From Desulfobulbaceae bacterium (GTDB taxonomy: Bacteria; Desulfobacterota; Desulfobulbia; Desulfobulbales; Desulfocapsaceae): 10,646 bases of DNA. This document shows positions 1 to 5,551 of this stretch, in pieces. The stretch lies in assembly GCA_030599175.1 (NCBI GenBank), contig JAUVON010000067.1:1-10646 (forward strand), given 5' to 3'. Within the stretch, counting starts at the first letter, position 1. Every line of letters begins with the position of its first letter. Both the position numbers and the translations under genes were made by a program. A model generated the notes under the pieces. The model saw only the letters and a program-made list of their open reading frames with translations. It was not told where the DNA came from and did no database searches.

Positions 1-180
1 ATATCCAAATCTGATATCATACCCTATGAAACAAAAACCTTCTCTATTTTTCGTGACAATTCAGATGAAAATAATTATAGTGAAAAGTTCGAGTCTGAAT
101 ATTTTTCTATTGACACCAAATTTCAGACTTTGTATAAACACCGCAGTTTTGACACAAAAAAACAGATTGAGCGGGAATAA
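1..180 (+). CDS. Possible 3' end of an unrecognised gene (partial, doubtful)
   Basis: Frame 1 is open from the first base to a TAA at 178-180, giving 59 residues with no start in view. The peptide is hydrophilic and rich in Asp, Glu, Lys, Ser, Phe and Tyr, ends in KKQIERE, and has the purine-first codon bias of real coding DNA. I do not recognise a family. Against it, the stop lies ten bases inside the tRNA-Gly gene, a strong promoter sits within the frame, and two other frames of this AT-rich stretch are also open, so openness alone means little. It could be the tail of a gene starting upstream, a decayed gene, or chance. Confidence 0.28.
   Translation: MSKSDIIPYETKTFSIFRDNSDENNYSEKFESEYFSIDTKFQTLYKHRSFDTKKQIERE
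110..138 (+). promoter_or_regulatory. Sigma70-type promoter for tRNA-Gly
   Basis: A perfect -35 box TTGACA (110-115) is followed by a 17-base spacer and the -10 box TATAAA (133-138). Transcription would begin near 145, about 26 bases before the mature 5' end of the tRNA at 171, a normal leader length for a tRNA precursor. There is no space for another promoter between the terminator at 256-286 and rplM at 317, so this promoter may also serve rplM-rpsI by read-through. Confidence 0.75.
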
Positions 181-245
181 CTCAGTGGTAGAGTGTAACC
201 TTGCCAAGGTTGAAGTCGCGAGTTCGAATCTCGTTTCCCGCTCCA
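171..245 (+). tRNA. tRNA-Gly (anticodon GCC)
   Basis: The sequence folds into a full cloverleaf. The acceptor stem GCGGGAA (171-177) pairs with TTCCCGC (235-241). The D stem ACTC (180-183) pairs with GAGT (191-194) around a loop containing GG. The anticodon stem (196-200 with 208-212, one T:G wobble) carries the loop TTGCCAA with anticodon GCC at 203-205, which reads GGC and GGU glycine codons. The T stem (218-222 with 230-234) encloses TTCGAAT. The discriminator base is T242 and the CCA tail is encoded at 243-245. There is no intron and no damage. It lies between a strong promoter and an intrinsic terminator. Confidence 0.97.
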
Positions 246-255
246 CTAAAAATTC

Positions 256-286
256 AAAAGGTTCGGCGATGCTCGGGCCTTTTTTT
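256..286 (+). terminator. Intrinsic terminator or attenuator after tRNA-Gly
   Basis: AAAAGG (256-261) pairs with CCTTTT (278-283); the stem extends inward through T:G wobbles and C264-G275/G265-C274 to a loop of about eight bases. The T run 280-286 follows. The opposite strand also has a T-rich tail, so it may act both ways. rplM begins only 30 bases downstream with no promoter in between, so some transcripts from the tRNA promoter may pass through it. Confidence 0.7.
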
Positions 287-316
287 ATTAACTGATCGAC
301 CATTTTGAGGGATACA

Positions 317-745
317 ATGAAAACTTATCTTGCTCCAGTCAACGAGATCGATAGAAAATGGTACGTTGTCGACGCAGAGGACAAGGTACTTGGACGTCTG
401 GCATCTGAAATAGCCTCCCGTCTGCGTGGTAAACATAAACCAACGTTCTCATCCTTTATTGATAATGGCGATTTCATCGTAGTGACCAATGCAGAAAAGA
501 TTCGGCTCACCGGCAATAAACTGAACGATAAAAAGTACTATAGACACACCGGATTTGTTGGTGGGATCAAAGAAATCAATGCTAAAGAACTTCTGGAAAA
601 AAATCCTACCTCACTCGTCACCGCCGCAGTTAAGGGCATGCTCCCAAAAAACAAACTCGGACGTGCCCAACTTAAAAAACTGAAGGTGTACGCCGGCAAA
701 GATCATCCACATGCAGCTCAACAACCTGCTGTATTAGATATTTAA
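317..745 (+). CDS. rplM: Large-subunit ribosomal protein L13
   Basis: Encodes L13, an early-assembling protein of the 50S subunit that binds 23S rRNA. The start is ATG 317, not the in-frame TTG at 305, because GAGG (307-310) lies six bases upstream of the ATG and the resulting 142 residues equal the usual bacterial length. Family signatures are clear along the protein: [16 protein letters not shown] near the N-terminus, [27 protein letters not shown] in the middle, [13 protein letters not shown], and the C-terminal [15 protein letters not shown]. It is followed after 16 bases by rpsI, the near-universal partner. In E. coli L13 represses its own operon; nothing in the short leader here proves the same. 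Confidence 0.98.
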   Translation: MKTYLAPVNEIDRKWYVVDAEDKVLGRLASEIASRLRGKHKPTFSSFIDNGDFIVVTNAEKIRLTGNKLNDKKYYRHTGFVGGIKEINAKELLEKNPTSLVTAAVKGMLPKNKLGRAQLKKLKVYAGKDHPHAAQQPAVLDI

Positions 746-761
746 TCCTGGAGAAAACTAC

Positions 762-1154
762 ATGGCTCAAGATCGATTTTACGCCACTGGAAAAAGAAAG
801 AATGCTATTGCCAGAGTGTGGCTCAGCCCTGGAACCGGCAAAGTAATTGTCAACAAAATGGAAGCTGATGATTATTTCGGCCGGATTTTTAAAGATCACA
901 AAATTGAAAAACCTTTTAAAGTTACCGAAACAAGCGAACAGTTTGATGTTATCGCCACTTTGAAAGGCGGCGGTAAAGCTGCCCAGGTAGATGCTTTATG
1001 TCACGGTATCGCCAGAGCTCTTCTTGTGACCAACCCTGAAACCCGGTTGCCCCTTAAACAATCCGGCCTTCTCACTCGTGATCCTCGGGTTAAAGAGCGT
1101 AAAAAATACGGACAAAAAGGCGCTCGCGCAAAATTCCAGTTCTCTAAACGTTAG
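762..1154 (+). CDS. rpsI: Small-subunit ribosomal protein S9
   Basis: Encodes S9 of the 30S subunit; its C-terminal tail reaches the decoding centre and contacts P-site tRNA. The 130-residue length equals that of E. coli S9. Signatures are the N-terminal FYATGKRKNAIARVWL, the central GGGKAAQVDALCHGIARALL, and the basic tail ending KYGQKGARAKFQFSKR, with the conserved final SKR. The start is supported by TGGAG at 749-753, eight bases before the ATG. It is translated just after rplM and is the last gene before the strong terminator at 1234-1270. Confidence 0.98.
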   Translation: MAQDRFYATGKRKNAIARVWLSPGTGKVIVNKMEADDYFGRIFKDHKIEKPFKVTETSEQFDVIATLKGGGKAAQVDALCHGIARALLVTNPETRLPLKQSGLLTRDPRVKERKKYGQKGARAKFQFSKR

Positions 1155-1180
1155 GACTTTTTCTCCAACACTTCTTTTTT

Positions 1181-1198
1181 TACCGGGTCAAGCCGGTA
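1181..1198. repeat. Short perfect hairpin in the rpsI-argC gap
   Basis: TACCGG (1181-1186) and CCGGTA (1193-1198) form a six-pair stem with a six-base loop. It has no T run on its 3' side, so it is not an intrinsic terminator. It might stabilise the 3' end of the rplM-rpsI mRNA or be a protein-binding dyad; no function can be assigned. Confidence 0.4.
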
Positions 1199-1233
1199 AT
1201 AGGCGAAGAACTGTAATTATAGGTACAATTTGC

Positions 1234-1270
1234 AAAGGGAATGACAGTTCTGCTGTTATTCCCTTTTTTT
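1234..1270 (+). terminator. Strong intrinsic terminator after rpsI
   Basis: AAAGGGAATGACAG (1234-1247) pairs with 1253-1266 in a continuous 14-pair stem, with a single G:T wobble and a five-base loop at 1248-1252, followed by T1264-1270 and further T-rich sequence to 1277. This is a textbook rho-independent terminator for rplM-rpsI. The argC ribosome binding site begins ten bases after the T run, so the terminator effectively occupies the argC leader. Confidence 0.9.
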
Positions 1271-1279
1271 ATTTTTTAT

Positions 1280-1285
1280 GGGGAG
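1280..1285 (+). promoter_or_regulatory. Ribosome binding site fixing the argC start
   Basis: GGGGAG lies nine bases before ATG 1295. The longer in-frame reading from ATG 1241 would start inside the terminator stem and add 18 residues unlike the ArgC family, so 1295 is preferred. A second ATG at 1298 is possible but is spaced less well. Confidence 0.7.
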
Positions 1286-1294
1286 ATTATAATA

Positions 1295-2335
1295 ATGATG
1301 AACGTTGGTATTATTGGTGCTTCCGGCTACACAGGAGCAGAATTGGCCAGGATACTGTGTAATCACCCGGAGGTTAACATCACAGTTGCGACATCGAGAC
1401 AATTTGCAGGCCAACCGCTTTCCAGAATATTCCCAAACCTGGGTAACCGGCTTGATATTATTTGCGAGAACCTATCACCTGTACAGCTAAAAGGAAAGGC
1501 AGACTTTTTCTTTACTGCGGTACCGCATAAAACAGCAATGGACATTGTACCGGAACTCTTGTCTGCCGGGAACAAAGTAGTAGACCTATCTGCTGATTTT
1601 CGTATTCGGGATCGTACCACATATGAGAAATGGTACCAGCCTCACACCTCGGACCATTTACTTGCTGAAGCAGTCTATGGCCTTCCAGAAATCTACAGGG
1701 AAGCTATTGTAAAAAGCAGGCTGGTAGCAAACCCCGGCTGTTACCCAACGTCTATCATTCTAGGGTTGGCTCCTTTGCTTGAAGCAGGCGCAATCCAGCA
1801 TCATACAATCATTGCAGACTCGAAATCAGGAGCCTCCGGTGCGGGTCGTGTAGCTCAGGTAGGTTCGCTTTTCTGTGAAGTACATGACGGATTTAAACCA
1901 TATAAAGTGGGAAGGAGTCACAGACACACTCCGGAGATAGAACAGGAACTCAGCTCATTTGCCGGAGAAAAAGTAACCATTACGTTCACTCCACATCTTC
2001 TGCCAATATCACGGGGGATTTTGAGTACAGTGTATGGTAACCTCAATCCTGGTTTCAACACGACCGCAATCAGCGAACTCTACGGGGAAAAGTATTCTTC
2101 ACAGTCTTTTATCCGTTTGCTTGACGAAGATACTTTCCCTGCCACACAATACGTGCGAGGCTCTAATTTCTGTGACATTGGTTTTAAAATAGATTCTGTC
2201 ACCAACCGAATTATCATCATGACTGCCATTGACAATGTGGTAAAAGGTGCCGCCGGCCAGGCTGTCCAGAATATGAACCTGATGTGCGGCTTTAAAGAGG
2301 CAGCCGGCCTGGAAACTATTCCTCTATTTCCATAA
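1295..2335 (+). CDS. argC: N-acetyl-gamma-glutamyl-phosphate reductase
   Basis: Catalyses the NADPH-dependent reduction of N-acetyl-glutamyl phosphate to N-acetyl-glutamate semialdehyde, the third step of arginine biosynthesis in the cytoplasm. From ATG 1295 it has 346 residues, normal for the family. The nucleotide-binding motif GASGYTGAE is at residues 8-16. The catalytic cysteine is C149 in NPGCYPTS. SGASGAGR (179-186) and HRHTPEIEQEL, holding the active-site histidine near 211, are intact, so the enzyme should be active. truA follows after 27 bases. The gene directly follows the rplM-rpsI terminator, and I found no convincing promoter or ARG-box operator ahead of it. The rplM-rpsI-argC order is, as I recall, also found in other Desulfobacterota. 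Confidence 0.97.
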   Translation: MMNVGIIGASGYTGAELARILCNHPEVNITVATSRQFAGQPLSRIFPNLGNRLDIICENLSPVQLKGKADFFFTAVPHKTAMDIVPELLSAGNKVVDLSADFRIRDRTTYEKWYQPHTSDHLLAEAVYGLPEIYREAIVKSRLVANPGCYPTSIILGLAPLLEAGAIQHHTIIADSKSGASGAGRVAQVGSLFCEVHDGFKPYKVGRSHRHTPEIEQELSSFAGEKVTITFTPHLLPISRGILSTVYGNLNPGFNTTAISELYGEKYSSQSFIRLLDEDTFPATQYVRGSNFCDIGFKIDSVTNRIIIMTAIDNVVKGAAGQAVQNMNLMCGFKEAAGLETIPLFP

Positions 2336-2362
2336 AGTCTATCTCAAGCGATAACGGTCTTC

Positions 2363-3130
2363 ATGGATCATTTACTCAGCAATATCAAGATTCTCATTGC
2401 CTATGATGGAACAGAATTCAGTGGATGGCAGAGGCAGAAACAGTGCAGAACCATTCAGGGCGAGATAGAAGCCTCTATTAACAGGATGACACAGGAGAAG
2501 ATTTCTTTGCATGGGGCCGGCAGAACCGATGCAGGTGTCCATGCTGAAGAAATGACAGCACATTTTAAAACTTCTCGAGGAATCCCCGCTGAAGATTTTT
2601 CCCGGAGTCTCAACTCAATGCTTCCAGGTGCTATCAGAATCCTTGCTGCAAGTAAAGTTGATGACAACTTTCATGCGAGATACTCAGCTGTGGGAAAGCA
2701 GTACCGATATACCATTTTTACCGGAAAGATCCAGCCACCATCAAGACGACTTTACTCGTTACATGTTAGAGACGACCTCAATCTGCTGACAGTCCGAAAA
2801 TGTTTGGAACAACTTGAAGGTACCCATGATTTTTCATCTTTTGAAAATTCAGGATCAAGGAACAGGGAAGATACTTCCGGACGCGGTGCGGTCAGAACCA
2901 TTTTTCAGGCATCGCTAAGCAGAACGGATAACGACCTGCTGATGTTCGACTTTACCGGAGATGGTTTTTTACGCAACATGGTTCGCAATATGGTAGGTTC
3001 TCTTCTTGATTCAGGACGGGAACGGCTGTCACCGGATACGTTTAGTGAGATTTTACGTTCAAAAAACAGAACTCTTGCAAGCCCTACAGCTCCCCCTCAC
3101 GGGTTAAGCCTGATAAAAGTCCTTTACTGA
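2363..3130 (+). CDS. truA: tRNA pseudouridine(38-40) synthase TruA
   Basis: Converts uridines 38, 39 and 40 in the anticodon stem-loop of many tRNAs to pseudouridine. The protein has 255 residues, slightly shorter than E. coli TruA. The N-terminal strand ends in IAYDGTEFSGWQRQ. The catalytic aspartate is D56 in GAGRTDAGVHA. YRYTIF (around 114-119) and FLRNMVRNMVG (202-212) match family motifs. ATG 2363 is the first ATG, GTG or TTG start in the frame after the stop at 2333-2335; its Shine-Dalgarno is weak (ACGG at 2354-2357), so translation may depend on coupling to argC 27 bases upstream. It converges with lysR across a palindromic repeat. Confidence 0.96.
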   Translation: MDHLLSNIKILIAYDGTEFSGWQRQKQCRTIQGEIEASINRMTQEKISLHGAGRTDAGVHAEEMTAHFKTSRGIPAEDFSRSLNSMLPGAIRILAASKVDDNFHARYSAVGKQYRYTIFTGKIQPPSRRLYSLHVRDDLNLLTVRKCLEQLEGTHDFSSFENSGSRNREDTSGRGAVRTIFQASLSRTDNDLLMFDFTGDGFLRNMVRNMVGSLLDSGRERLSPDTFSEILRSKNRTLASPTAPPHGLSLIKVLY

Positions 3131-3135
3131 TCCTT

Positions 3136-3300
3136 GATGGCGTCGTAAAAAGTCCGATCTCCTTCGTTGTAGGCTTTTCTCAGAACCTCAACATACCACA
3201 TGTATTGTTAAGGGCCTGAGAAAAACACTACGCCTTGTATATCGAACTTTTTGACTTAGCCATCTCAGCTTTTGAATGACCTTTTTACGAGTTTGTCATC
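3136..3300. repeat. Palindromic REP/MITE-like intergenic element
   Basis: Arm 3136-3183 is an imperfect inverted copy of arm 3216-3264: both, read outside-in, begin GATGGC, share AAAAAGT followed by a CGAT block, then GTAG, and end TTTTCTCAG, around a 32-base loop. A further inverted copy of the outer end lies at 3277-3300, which on the minus strand reads GATGAC followed by CTCGTAAAAAGG, matching the GATGGC...TCGTAAAAAG at the left edge. The unit fills nearly all the space between the truA stop and the lysR stop and contains no reading frame. It may be a non-coding mobile repeat or a bidirectional transcription-ending structure. No target-site duplication is clear. Confidence 0.7.
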
Positions 3301-3313
3301 CTTCAAAGCAGTG

Positions 3314-4288
3314 TTATTTTTTCACCGCTGAATACCTTGCCAGCAGAGATTGCAGTTTCCACGGGGAAGAAAGACATATCCGTGAATCATTGCAGAGAGT
3401 CATCACCTCACAAAATGAAAGGAACTCTGTATGAGCATCACTTAATTCAGAATCTATCCGCTGAATTATATTGAGCTGCCTTTTCATATCAAGACCGGCA
3501 ATTTTCAGACTTCTCAGCCAGCCGTTCTCAACTTCACGACATATAGTGAGGGCAGAGAGACAGGTTATGCCGGCACCGGATTCGACTGCTCTTTTGATAG
3601 CCTCGGGATGCCCCATCTCCATGACTATATTTATATCATCCATATAGTTTCCAAATTTACTGCGAATGGTGGCAACAGTCCCGGAGCCATGTTCACGCAT
3701 AATCCACTTCTTCCCCTTCAGATCGCTTTCCATATCAAAAACTTCGTTTTGGGCCAAGGGGTCAGTCGGACCACACAGCACCATCAGTTCATCGTTAAAC
3801 CAGGGTTTAGAAAGTACCTCGTCTTTACCCGACAGCGGCCCTTCCACAAAACCAAGATCCATTTCCCTGTCCAAAACAAGCTTTTCTGAATACATTGTGT
3901 TGTACACAAGCATGTTGATATGTACTTTAGGGTGAACACGTTTAAAGGCACCAATGAGATAGGGAAGGATGTAGTTTCCCAAAGTTGTACTTGCAACCAT
4001 CTCTATATTTCCTTCAAGTGTGTCATTTCGCTCAGACATGATCGATTCGATACTGCCTACCTGACTGGTAATATCCTTTGCAAGAGGTAACAGATAGCGT
4101 CCCCGGGCATTGAGCAGCAGACTTCTTCCATGCCTGTCGAAAAGAGATCCACCGAGCTGATTCTCCAGCTCTGCCAGTGCCATACTCACTGCAGACTGAG
4201 TAACGAAAAGCTTCTTACTGGCTTTCGTCACTTGGGCAGTTTCGGCGACAGCTATAAATATTTCTAATTGTCTCAATGTGATAGACAT
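3314..4288 (-). CDS. LysR-family transcriptional regulator (CysL/YeiE-like)
   Basis: A 324-residue LysR-type regulator. The winged helix-turn-helix occupies about residues 3-62, with the recognition region VTQSAVSMALAELENQLG (29-46) and the LFDR wing signature (49-52). A linker helix leads to the periplasmic-binding-like effector domain from about residue 92 to 295, with DLGFVEG (144-150) and REHGSGT (198-204). The last motif resembles REPGSGT of the CysL/YeiE subgroup, which responds to sulfur compounds such as sulfite in other bacteria; the ligand here is unknown. The start is supported by AGGG (complement of 4296-4299) seven bases upstream. The tail of about 25 residues after the effector domain is slightly long. 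It is divergent from nuoA across 302 bases and so is the likeliest regulator of that operon, though this is only positional inference. Confidence 0.9.
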   Translation of the reverse strand: MSITLRQLEIFIAVAETAQVTKASKKLFVTQSAVSMALAELENQLGGSLFDRHGRSLLLNARGRYLLPLAKDITSQVGSIESIMSERNDTLEGNIEMVASTTLGNYILPYLIGAFKRVHPKVHINMLVYNTMYSEKLVLDREMDLGFVEGPLSGKDEVLSKPWFNDELMVLCGPTDPLAQNEVFDMESDLKGKKWIMREHGSGTVATIRSKFGNYMDDINIVMEMGHPEAIKRAVESGAGITCLSALTICREVENGWLRSLKIAGLDMKRQLNIIQRIDSELSDAHTEFLSFCEVMTLCNDSRICLSSPWKLQSLLARYSAVKK

Positions 4289-4320
4289 GGCAGAACCCTG
4301 GTTTCCTATTCAGTATTATT

Positions 4321-4333
4321 GATACTTTGTATC
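4321..4333. promoter_or_regulatory. Dyad GATAC-TTT-GTATC, candidate LysR site
   Basis: A perfect five-base inverted repeat with a three-base centre, lying 33-45 bases upstream of the lysR start codon, where an autoregulatory site of a LysR protein is often found. Its spacing is tighter than the usual T-N11-A pattern, so the assignment is tentative. Confidence 0.4.
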
Positions 4334-4369
4334 GTTTTTCTTTACTAACGTTTTGCCAATATATCATTT

Positions 4370-4385
4370 TTGAGAACTTTCTCAA
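4370..4385. promoter_or_regulatory. Dyad TTGAGA-ACTT-TCTCAA, candidate operator
   Basis: A perfect six-base inverted repeat with a four-base centre in the middle of the divergent region. No T run follows, so it is not a terminator. It could bind a dimeric regulator, but its sequence is not that of the other two dyads, so a different protein or chance is possible. Confidence 0.35.
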
Positions 4386-4464
4386 GTCTTTTTCCTGCAA
4401 GGATTTCCAATGAGTACAGGCATCCCGAAGCACCACAACGTAGCATATTCCTGCGAAATTCCTG

Positions 4465-4493
4465 TTGACACCCTTATCACAATTATTTAAATT
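4465..4493 (+). promoter_or_regulatory. Sigma70-like promoter for the nuo operon
   Basis: A perfect -35 box TTGACA (4465-4470) lies 17 bases before TAAATT (4488-4493), which matches the -10 consensus at four of six positions. Transcription would start near 4500, giving a leader of about 90 bases ahead of nuoA. It is the best promoter candidate in the divergent region. Confidence 0.55.
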
Positions 4494-4550
4494 ACGCCGG
4501 ATTCAGTCATTCGCTTAAATGTCTACCATCAATGATAACGCTTGGCAAAG

Positions 4551-4572
4551 TTGTATTTTGTCTCCAATACAA
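4551..4572. promoter_or_regulatory. Dyad TTGTATT-N8-AATACAA ahead of nuoA
   Basis: A perfect seven-base inverted repeat with an eight-base centre, between the predicted nuo promoter and the nuoA ribosome binding site. It shares the half-site TTGTAT with the dyad near lysR (4328-4332 context). On DNA it could be an operator positioned to block elongation or initiation; in RNA it would be a weak AU-rich hairpin eight bases before the Shine-Dalgarno. Confidence 0.45.
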
Positions 4573-4590
4573 TCTTAACAAGGAATCACA

Positions 4591-5016
4591 ATGGAACAAG
4601 AGTTCACTACTTTCCTTTATCAAAAAGATGTGCTCTGGGTTGCAGCGTTTACCCTTGGCGGATTATCATTTGCGCTTGGCCCCATCGCAATTGTCTACTT
4701 ATTGATGCCCAATAAGACACGGCAGATCGACAACAAATCCCTCCAGGCCATTGAATGCGGTATGGATCCTATTGGCGACCCATGGATCCGATACGGCGTT
4801 GTTTTCTACCTCTATGCTCTCATTTTTCTTGCCTTTGACGTCGACGTTCTTTTTCTCTTTCCTGTTGCCGTAGCATATAACGATCCTGTGTTTGCATCGT
4901 CTATTCGTGATTTTGTCGAAATTTTACTGTTTGTTGGAATCTTATCACTGGCTGTGGTCTATGCTTGGATTAAGGGAGTATTTAAGTGGGAACGCAAAAC
5001 GTACCTTCGTCGTTAG
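4591..5016 (+). CDS. nuoA: Complex I subunit NuoA
   Basis: Membrane subunit A (ND3 homologue) of the proton-pumping quinone oxidoreductase. It has 141 residues and three predicted transmembrane helices at about 15-38, 67-92 and 108-128. The loop after the first helix carries the conserved IECGMDP (54-60), which lies beside the quinone cavity in known structures. The second helix contains [10 protein letters not shown] (82-91) with the conserved acidic residues. The start is backed by AAGGA six bases upstream. It is the first gene of the operon, and its 3' end overlaps nuoB by 31 bases. Confidence 0.96.
   Translation: MEQEFTTFLYQKDVLWVAAFTLGGLSFALGPIAIVYLLMPNKTRQIDNKSLQAIECGMDPIGDPWIRYGVVFYLYALIFLAFDVDVLFLFPVAVAYNDPVFASSIRDFVEILLFVGILSLAVVYAWIKGVFKWERKTYLRR
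4973..4978 (+). promoter_or_regulatory. Ribosome binding site fixing the GTG start of nuoB
   Basis: AGGGAG lies seven bases before GTG 4986, inside the nuoA coding sequence. There is no ATG near the expected NuoB N-terminus, so this strong site decides the GTG start and the 31-base overlap with nuoA. Confidence 0.75.
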
Positions 5017-5483
5017 TTCAATTTGCAATAGCAGATAAACTCATCAATATAGGCAGGGCAAACTCACTGTGGCCCCTGACCTTTGGCATCGCCTGCTGCG
5101 CTATCGAAATGATGGCTACCGGCTGTGCCAGATTTGATATGTCCCGGTTCGGAGCAGAGGTTTTCCGTCCATCTCCACGACAAAGTGATGTAATGATCGT
5201 CGCAGGAACCATTACCAAAAAAATGATGCCCGGTATAAAAGTTCTGTATGACCAGATGCCTGAGCCAAAATGGGTAATGGCTCTTGGCAATTGCGCCATT
5301 TCCGGTGGCCCATTTGCCTTTGAAGGTCAATACTCCATTGTCCTTGGTGCGGATGAATTCCTCCCCGTAGATGTCTATGTTCCGGGATGTCCGCCAAGAC
5401 CGGAGGCACTGTTGCAGGGTATTATTGAACTTGAGCATCTGATTTCTGACTGGAAGCGATGGAAAAACCCTGAAATTGCTTAA
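4986..5483 (+). CDS. nuoB: Complex I subunit NuoB (holds cluster N2)
   Basis: Peripheral-arm subunit B (PSST homologue), which carries the last [4Fe-4S] cluster, N2, that hands electrons to quinone. It has 165 residues from GTG 4986. The cluster ligands are the tandem C37-C38 in [11 protein letters not shown]103 in [10 protein letters not shown] and C135 in [11 protein letters not shown]; all four are present. The surrounding [25 protein letters not shown] also matches the family. It overlaps nuoA by 31 bases and is separated from nuoC by 68 bases, the largest gap inside the operon in this window; I see no promoter or hairpin in that gap. Confidence 0.97.
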   Translation: MGTQNVPSSLVQFAIADKLINIGRANSLWPLTFGIACCAIEMMATGCARFDMSRFGAEVFRPSPRQSDVMIVAGTITKKMMPGIKVLYDQMPEPKWVMALGNCAISGGPFAFEGQYSIVLGADEFLPVDVYVPGCPPRPEALLQGIIELEHLISDWKRWKNPEIA

Positions 5484-5551
5484 TTTCTTTCTCTTACAGA
5501 ACCTGGCCTCAATAACTGAGTCTCTTTTGCAGCCTTTCGGAGTATTACAAT

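Larger units (their letters stand above)
4289..4590. other. Divergent lysR-nuoA control region
   Basis: These 302 bases hold no gene that I can support. They contain the lysR ribosome binding site, a 13-base dyad near lysR (4321-4333), a 16-base dyad (4370-4385), a sigma70-like promoter facing nuoA (4465-4493), a 22-base dyad (4551-4572) and the nuoA ribosome binding site AAGGA (4580-4584). No good promoter for lysR could be picked out on the minus strand. From about 4386 to 4464 I see nothing distinctive. Confidence 0.6.

Noticed and set aside
149..154. Second TTGACA box close to the tRNA
   Set aside because: No -10 box lies at a proper distance; the expected position falls in the tRNA acceptor stem.
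26..295. Open frame of 89 codons running through the tRNA-Gly and its terminator
   Set aside because: It crosses a structurally perfect tRNA gene and a terminator, and its product is compositionally unconvincing.
61..303. Minus-strand open frame of 80 codons over the same region
   Set aside because: It is antisense to the tRNA; the RETRFELATSTLARL-type peptide is the well-known spurious translation of a tRNA complement.
1288..1293. Perfect TATAAT just before the argC start
   Set aside because: Transcription from it would start at about the start codon, leaving out the ribosome binding site, and there is no -35 box at the right distance (only a T run). Probably chance in AT-rich DNA.
1241..1294. 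Longer argC from ATG 1241
   Set aside because: This ATG is inside the terminator stem, lacks a ribosome binding site, and adds residues not seen in ArgC.
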